In this document: piece after piece, positions 59,658 to 64,000 of the stretch | Layout of the letters: each line of letters opens with the position of its first letter | Numbering within the stretch: the first letter of the stretch is position 1 | NCBI GenBank assembly: GCA_945874695.1 | Contig: CAMCHP010000005.1 | Span: forward strand, 1-64,000 | Direction of reading: 5' to 3' | Source: Chryseobacterium gleum | Lineage (GTDB): Bacteria > Bacteroidota > Bacteroidia > Flavobacteriales_D > Sanyastnellaceae | Length of the DNA: 64,000 bases | Notes under the pieces: generated by a model | Seen by the model: only the letters and a program-made list of their open reading frames with translations | What the model was told of the DNA's origin: nothing | The model's database searches: none | Made by a program: the position numbers and the translations under genes

Positions 59658-59743
59658 TACCCGGAGCGGGACTTGAACCCGCACGGCCATTGCTGGCCAA
59701 AGGATTTTAAGTCCTTCGTGTCTACCAATTCCACCATCCAGGC
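59658..59743 (-). tRNA. tRNA-Leu (anticodon TAA)
   Basis: 86-nt class II tRNA with a long variable arm (TTGGCCAGCAATGGCC). Acceptor 5' GCCTGGA pairs with TCCGGGT with two wobble pairs, then discriminator A. The anticodon loop ACTTAAAAT flanked by AAGG/CCTT gives anticodon TAA, reading UUA/UUG. D-loop TGGTAGAC and T-loop GGTTCAAGTCC are present. CCA is not encoded. A -7 box TAACTTTG lies at 59765-59772 upstream. Confidence 0.95.
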
Positions 59744-59831
59744 ATTTCCCTGTGGAAAGGGACGCAAAGTTAATCAGTTTGCGCAATTATCATAGAAAAA
59801 ATGCTGGCTGAGTATTCCGTTCAAAATTAAT

Positions 59832-60704
59832 CTATTCAGGCAGGGGCACATAGCTTGCATCACCCTCCACGGTTGGAAAGCGGTGTAGGCGCCAATCGGC
59901 TTTCGCTTGCTCCAAACGTTCTTTTGAACTCGAAACAAAGTTCCAAAACATGTGCCGTTCTTCAGGCAAGGGCTGCCCTCCAAAAAGCAACAAATGGCTA
60001 CCCGCCTGAACCCTTACGGCGCACTGGTCTTCAGTTTGTGACACCACCATATTCCCAGTTCCGATGGTTTCGCCATCAACCACGACACTTCCTGCTACGA
60101 TGCAAATGCCTATTTCTCCACGTAACGCGCCGGCGACATTCAATTCAAAATCCGCTTCACACTTCACTTCGACCATGAAGAGCTCACTGAATGTTTTCAC
60201 GGGAGACACCTTTCCATAGGCCGAACCTGCAACGAGGGTAAAGGTTGCTGCCCCGTCATGCCAGCGCGGCAACTGGGCCGCCGCTACGTGCTGAAACTCG
60301 GGCTCCATTTCTTCATAGGCTTTGGGGAGTGCAATCCAGATTTGATACCCGTGCATTAAAAACCTTGCTCCATCGCGCAGGTCTACGGGCGTGCGCTCTG
60401 TATGAGTCACACCTTTTCCTGCAACCATGAGGTTAACCGAGCCTGGGGTGATGCGTTGTGCTGTACCCAAACTGTCGCAGTGCATAACCTCACCTGCCAA
60501 TAAATAGGTGAGCGTCGCCAAACCAATGTGCGGATGATTGTCGACATCCATGTACTGACCCGGCCCTAAAGTCTCGGGCCCCATGTGATCAATAAATATG
60601 AAAGGACCTACCGAACGCTTTTTTCGAAAGGGTAACAGACGACCGACCATGAACGCGCCAATATCTCGGCTGCGCTCTTCGATGATTAAAGCAGTATTCG
60701 ACAT
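59832..60704 (-). CDS. Pirin-family protein
   Basis: 290-residue cupin protein of the pirin family (YhhW-like quercetinase or redox-dependent regulator). The N-terminal cupin holds DHMGPETLGPGQ and DVDNHPHIGLATLTYLLAGEVMHCDSLG, with the metal-binding HPH and later HTERTP; the C-terminal half contains VAGSAYGKVSPV and GEIGICIVAGSV. Biochemical role is uncertain. A -7 box TACCTTTG at 60709-60716 ends 4 bp before the ATG, so the transcript should have almost no leader. Confidence 0.92.
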   Translation of the reverse strand: MSNTALIIEERSRDIGAFMVGRLLPFRKKRSVGPFIFIDHMGPETLGPGQYMDVDNHPHIGLATLTYLLAGEVMHCDSLGTAQRITPGSVNLMVAGKGVTHTERTPVDLRDGARFLMHGYQIWIALPKAYEEMEPEFQHVAAAQLPRWHDGAATFTLVAGSAYGKVSPVKTFSELFMVEVKCEADFELNVAGALRGEIGICIVAGSVVVDGETIGTGNMVVSQTEDQCAVRVQAGSHLLLFGGQPLPEERHMFWNFVSSSKERLEQAKADWRLHRFPTVEGDASYVPLPE

Positions 60705-60750
60705 GACTCAAAGGTAAGAACTCAAGAAGTGACGATTTGCTTTCGCTTTA

Positions 60751-62127
60751 TTACCATTCAAAGAAAACCACAGGAAGAGCCAAAAACACCATTGAAGCCA
60801 CTATAAGAGCAATAAATAATGGCATAATCCAACGCAGCCAGCGGCCAAAAGGAATCTTGGCAATCGACAAAACCCCCATCGTAACCCCGCTTGTCGGAAT
60901 GATCAAATTAAACAATCCATCACCAAACTGGTAGGCTAGGACCGCTGTTTGCCGACTGATTCCCATCAAATCGGCCAGTGGAGCCATGATCGGAATGGTA
61001 ATTGCTGCCTGACCTGAGCCACTCGGAATAAAAAAGTTAATCGCCCCTTGTACGAAAAACATGATTTGTACGGCCACGACCTGAGGCAGTCCGTCGGTGA
61101 CCGAAACCATGGCGTGAAGTACCGTATCGATGATTTGTCCGTCGGTAGCAATCAACAACACACTCTTCGACAATCCGATGATGAGTGCCGCAGGCAGCAT
61201 CTCGCGTGCACCACTGTAAAACGCGGCCATGGCATTGGGGAGGTTGACTTTACACAGGAGCACTGCAAAAATCCCCAAGCCGATAAACAACCCGCTGATC
61301 TCAGCAAGGTACCAACCGCTGTAAACAGCTCCGAGAATTACGCCCGCAAGTGACGCGGCAAAAGCGAGCAAAACCACCTTACGACGACCGGTTAGCGGTG
61401 TTTCATCCAAAGTTGCCGCGCCATCCAAATCAGGAATAAAACGGAGGTTCGAATTGGCTTCGATGCGGTGTGCGTATCGCATCACGTATCCGGCCGTTAA
61501 GGCCGTAAAAACAATCGTAATAATGGTTCGGTAACCGGCGCCGCTGAACAAGGGCAGCTCAGCGATGCCATGCGCAATGCCCACGGTGAATGGATTGAAG
61601 GCTGCGCCCGCAAAGCCCACCGCGGCACCCACAAAGGGTATGGCAATGCCCACCACGTTGTCGTAGCCCATTGATCGCGCTAAGGGCAATGTGATCAGCA
61701 CGAACACCAGTGTTTCTTCACTCATCCCGAACGAGTAACCGCACAAGGCAAACGCCCCAATGAGCAGCGGAATCACCAAACGTTTGCGGGTTTTGCTTTT
61801 TTCTGCTGAACGCAGGATGCGGAAGAGTCCTGCATCGATCGCGCCTGTGCGCATCAACAGGCCGAAGGCTCCGCCGACGAGCAATACAAAGGCAATGATG
61901 CTCGCCGCCGATTGGATGCCGCGCAAGGGTGCCGTGAAGATGGATAAAACCGATTGAGGCGACGGCTCGACGGTGTGATAGGTGCCTGGCACAACCACCT
62001 CCATTTCATGGCCATCAACCGTTTGCATGCGGCGATCATACACCCCGGCAGGAATAACCCAGGTGAGTGCCATGATCACAATTAAGATTGCGGCCACAAT
62101 GGCTAGTGCGTCGGGTGCTTTGAACAT
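60751..62127 (-). CDS. YfcC-family (DcuC/ArcD-like) membrane transporter
   Basis: 458 residues from the ATG at 62127 (MFKAPDALAIVAA); the longer frame to 62307 overlaps the mgtE 5' end and is rejected. About 12 hydrophobic segments. Characteristic stretches are ITWVIPAGVYDRR-like near the N-terminus, FGMSEETLVFVLI, GFAGAAFNPFTVGIAHGIAELP, and the C-terminal INFFIPSGSGQAAITIPIMAPLADLMG that forms a re-entrant loop in this superfamily. The family carries basic amino acids or C4-dicarboxylates; substrate unknown. Divergent from mgtE. A dispersed palindrome lies inside at 61799-61820. Confidence 0.88.
   Translation of the reverse strand: MFKAPDALAIVAAILIVIMALTWVIPAGVYDRRMQTVDGHEMEVVVPGTYHTVEPSPQSVLSIFTAPLRGIQSAASIIAFVLLVGGAFGLLMRTGAIDAGLFRILRSAEKSKTRKRLVIPLLIGAFALCGYSFGMSEETLVFVLITLPLARSMGYDNVVGIAIPFVGAAVGFAGAAFNPFTVGIAHGIAELPLFSGAGYRTIITIVFTALTAGYVMRYAHRIEANSNLRFIPDLDGAATLDETPLTGRRKVVLLAFAASLAGVILGAVYSGWYLAEISGLFIGLGIFAVLLCKVNLPNAMAAFYSGAREMLPAALIIGLSKSVLLIATDGQIIDTVLHAMVSVTDGLPQVVAVQIMFFVQGAINFFIPSGSGQAAITIPIMAPLADLMGISRQTAVLAYQFGDGLFNLIIPTSGVTMGVLSIAKIPFGRWLRWIMPLFIALIVASMVFLALPVVFFEW
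61799..61820 (+). repeat. Dispersed palindrome, copy 14 (inside YfcC gene, antisense)
   Basis: TTTTC, stem CTGC-TGAAC-GCAG, GATG on the plus strand, i.e. opposite to the gene. It encodes part of a cytoplasmic loop between membrane segments (SAEKSKTRKR). A weaker relative is at 61497-61514 (GGCC-TTAAC-GGCC, then GGATA). Confidence 0.5.
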
Positions 62128-62183
62128 AGGTGCAAAATACGTAAGTCCGTGCAACGAAGTTGAACGACCCCGAATGAAAGTTG

Positions 62184-62191
62184 TACCTTTA
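62184..62191 (+). promoter_or_regulatory. -7 box of mgtE
   Basis: TACCTTTA, one mismatch to TAnnTTTG, 20 bp upstream of the ATG at 62212. Supports the ATG start; a TTG at 62206 is an alternative. Confidence 0.45.
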
Positions 62192-62211
62192 CCTCGCGAG
62201 TTCAATTGGCC

Positions 62212-63570
62212 ATGCTGGAGATTACCAAAGAGTACATCGAAATCTTGCGCGAACACATCCAAGCTGGGCGTGACAGCGCAATACGGGAGCGTCTCAGTGA
62301 CCTCCACCCGGCAGATATTGCCGAAGTTTTCGAAGAGCTCAAATCAGCTGAAACCGTTTACGTTTACCGCTTGCTCGACAAAGACACGGCGGCCGACGTA
62401 CTTGTTGAACTCGACGAAACCGTTCAAGAAAAGCTACTTTCATCGCTTACGAGCCGTGAAATTGCACAAGAGGTTCTCGATCGCATCGACTCTGACGATG
62501 CCGCCGACATGATCTCTGATCTTCCTGATGAAAAAATCGAGGAGATTATCTCGCACATCGAAGATCAAGAGCAAGCGAGCGATCTGATTGACCTCCTCAA
62601 CTACGAAGATGGCACTGCGGGTGCACTCATGGCGAAAGAATTGGTTCGTGTGAACCAAAACTGGAACATTACCCAGTGCATTCGCCAAATGCGACGCCAA
62701 GCCGAAGACCTCGAAAATGTGTACAGCATTTACGTAATTGATGATCAACAACGGCTGCTCGGCACCTTATCGCTTAAGAAATTGCTTTTCAGCGCAACCT
62801 CCACGCGCACGCTTGTAAAAGAACTTTACAACCCCAAAGAGCTGCAAACGGTACTCCCAACCGATGACGTTGACACGGTAGTACGAATCATGGAGAAATA
62901 CGACCTCGCGGCATTGCCCGTTGTGAGTGAAAGCGGTCAGCTTCTCGGACGCATCACCTTCGACGACGCGATGGACGTCTTACGCGAAGAGTCAGGAAAA
63001 GACTACCAGCTCGCATCAGGTATCTCTGAAGACGTTGAATCGAGCGATAGCGTGTTTACCTTGACCCGTGCGCGCTTGCCTTGGTTGTTGATAGGTATGG
63101 CTGGAGGTTTAACTGGCGCGCACATTATCGGTGTATTTGACATTCAGCACAACCCGGGAATGGCCATGTTCATTCCGTTGATTGCTGCGATGGGCGGCAA
63201 CGTTGGGGTGCAATCGGCTGCGATTGTCGTGCAAGGTTTGGCCAATAAAACCATCGAAACCAGCGACATGTCTGCACGACTTGTGAAAGAGTTTGGCGTG
63301 GGATTTTTAAACGGACTGATCTGCTCGGCGATCATCATTGCTGCGGCCAGCATCCTTGATTTTGGCCTTGAAATGAGCATTACGGTGGGTATTTCACTGC
63401 TGTGTGTCATCGTTTTCGCCGCGTTGTTTGGCACCTTTGTGCCTTTGATTTTGAATAAGTACAAAATTGACCCTGCGTTGGCAACCGGTCCGTTCATCAC
63501 CACATCGAATGATATCATCGGCCTACTCATCTACTTTTCTGTAGGTCAGGCAATTGCCGGATCACTTTAA
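62212..63570 (+). CDS. mgtE: MgtE-type magnesium transporter
   Basis: 452 residues. Cytoplasmic N domain (about 1-125; RLSDLHPADIAEVFEEL, the MgtE_N helical repeat), two CBS domains (about 130-250), a plug helix, and five membrane segments (about 275-450) with the family's FIPLIAAMGGNVGVQSAAIVV motif that lines the ion pore. Imports Mg2+ and senses cytosolic Mg2+ through the N and CBS domains. Nothing unusual. It is followed 2 bp later by a dehydrogenase gene. Confidence 0.95.
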   Translation: MLEITKEYIEILREHIQAGRDSAIRERLSDLHPADIAEVFEELKSAETVYVYRLLDKDTAADVLVELDETVQEKLLSSLTSREIAQEVLDRIDSDDAADMISDLPDEKIEEIISHIEDQEQASDLIDLLNYEDGTAGALMAKELVRVNQNWNITQCIRQMRRQAEDLENVYSIYVIDDQQRLLGTLSLKKLLFSATSTRTLVKELYNPKELQTVLPTDDVDTVVRIMEKYDLAALPVVSESGQLLGRITFDDAMDVLREESGKDYQLASGISEDVESSDSVFTLTRARLPWLLIGMAGGLTGAHIIGVFDIQHNPGMAMFIPLIAAMGGNVGVQSAAIVVQGLANKTIETSDMSARLVKEFGVGFLNGLICSAIIIAAASILDFGLEMSITVGISLLCVIVFAALFGTFVPLILNKYKIDPALATGPFITTSNDIIGLLIYFSVGQAIAGSL

Positions 63571-63572
63571 CC

Positions 63573-64000
63573 ATGCGTGTACTTTTTATTGATAGCGTTC
63601 ATGCGCACCTCGAACAGCGATTGACTGCGGCAGGTTGGGTTTGTGAACACGACTATACGTCAACCTACGCTCGTATTTGTGAGGTTTTACCGTCTTACGA
63701 CGGGATGGTGATTCGCAGCCGCATACCTGTTGATCGAAACTTACTTGAGGCCGCAACCACGTTGAAGTTTGTCGCGCGAAGCGGGGCAGGATTGGAGAAT
63801 ATTGATTTAGAAGCTGCAGCTGAATTGGGAATTGAGGTTTTCAGTTCACCAGAAGGCAATCGCGACGCGGTGGGCGAGCAATGCGTAGGTATGCTGCTGA
63901 TGGTGCTGAACCACCTTAAGCGCGCCGATGCGGAAGTACGCCAAGGCTTATGGCGGCGTGAAGCCAATCGCGGCCGCGAATTGGGATCCCTCACTGTGGG
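63573..64000 (+). CDS. D-2-hydroxyacid dehydrogenase, partial (phosphoglycerate dehydrogenase-like)
   Basis: Cut by the end of the window; 142 codons seen from the ATG at 63573. It begins MRVLFIDSVHAHLEQRL and contains YDGMVIRSRIPVD and LKFVARSGAGLENIDL, the substrate-domain signature of the D-2-hydroxyacid dehydrogenase family, in particular 3-phosphoglycerate dehydrogenase-like proteins; GNRDAVGEQCVGMLLMVLN starts the NAD-binding domain. The NAD motif lies beyond the window. Starts 2 bp after mgtE. Confidence 0.88.
   Translation, partial: MRVLFIDSVHAHLEQRLTAAGWVCEHDYTSTYARICEVLPSYDGMVIRSRIPVDRNLLEAATTLKFVARSGAGLENIDLEAAAELGIEVFSSPEGNRDAVGEQCVGMLLMVLNHLKRADAEVRQGLWRREANRGRELGSLTV
63684..63706 (+). 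repeat. Possible dispersed palindrome, copy 15 (inside dehydrogenase gene)
   Basis: GTTTTA, stem CCGTC-TTAC-GACGG, GATGG. It fits the family layout but the encoded SYDGMVIRS is a conserved dehydrogenase segment, so this match may be chance. Confidence 0.3.

Noticed and set aside
1-64000. CRISPR arrays, rRNA genes, intact integrase or replication origin
   Set aside because: Looked for on both strands; no regularly spaced repeats, rRNA segments, tyrosine recombinase motifs or DnaA-box clusters were recognised.

Overview
The window looks like chromosome of a marine-type Flavobacteriales bacterium (Bacteroidota; Cryomorphaceae/Crocinitomicaceae-like is my guess). The signs are type IX secretion (T9SS) C-terminal sorting domains of both the A and B kind, a TonB-dependent receptor with a carboxypeptidase-regulatory N-domain, a fused E1 alpha/beta 2-oxoacid dehydrogenase, PKD-rich giant surface proteins, promoters with the Bacteroidota -7 box TAnnTTTG, and no obvious Shine-Dalgarno sequences. 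No rRNA, CRISPR array or replication origin was seen; one tRNA (Leu, anticodon TAA) is present.

Layout. 0.35-5.8 kb: a minus-strand run with a SCO1-like copper protein, a lipoprotein amidohydrolase, an SDR, a THUMP RNA methyltransferase, SUI1/YciH and a CPBP protease; three junctions overlap by 4 bp. 5.9-12.7 kb: a secreted MopE/dockerin-like protein, an O-methyltransferase, a cation:proton antiporter, sucC (minus), lolD-like ATPase, bioF and bioD. 12.7-25 kb: a T9SS hydrolase-like protein, a TonB receptor, an S4 protein, fused E1, psuG, a DUF922-like lipoprotein, obgE, adk and a four-repeat secreted protein. 25-44.7 kb: a 2137-residue PKD protein, lpdA, a PAP2 phosphatase, lycopene cyclase plus Blh (beta-carotene to retinal), a small island with a signal-peptide HNH protein and an antitoxin whose toxin looks degraded, a putative surface lipoprotein, an AraC regulator, a newly noticed 59-residue membrane protein, and a 1427-residue type-B T9SS protein. 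44.7-52 kb is accessory DNA: four AT-rich minus-strand genes, each separated by a long imperfect inverted repeat with integron-attC-like architecture, ending at a remnant of a group II intron; then an MmgE/PrpD and YrdC-like pair and a dead IS1595-type transposase. 52-64 kb: small secreted proteins, dihydroorotase, a paralogous pair of 93-residue proteins, a Gre-like protein, an AAA+DUF234 ATPase behind a doubled inverted repeat, tRNA-Leu, pirin, a YfcC transporter, mgtE and a partial D-2-hydroxyacid dehydrogenase.

The two observations most worth attention are (1) the cassette array at 44.7-48.4 kb, which resembles an integrase-less attC cluster with unusual core sequences, including one gene whose stop codon lies inside the repeat and a group II intron end abutting the repeat; and (2) a family of at least 15 roughly 22-bp palindromes scattered through the window, with conserved flanks (GTTTTC before, GGATG after) and arms that change in a compensatory way, found both between genes and inside reading frames. 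Gene starts were moved to internal start codons wherever a signal peptide, family N-terminus or -7 box argued for it.
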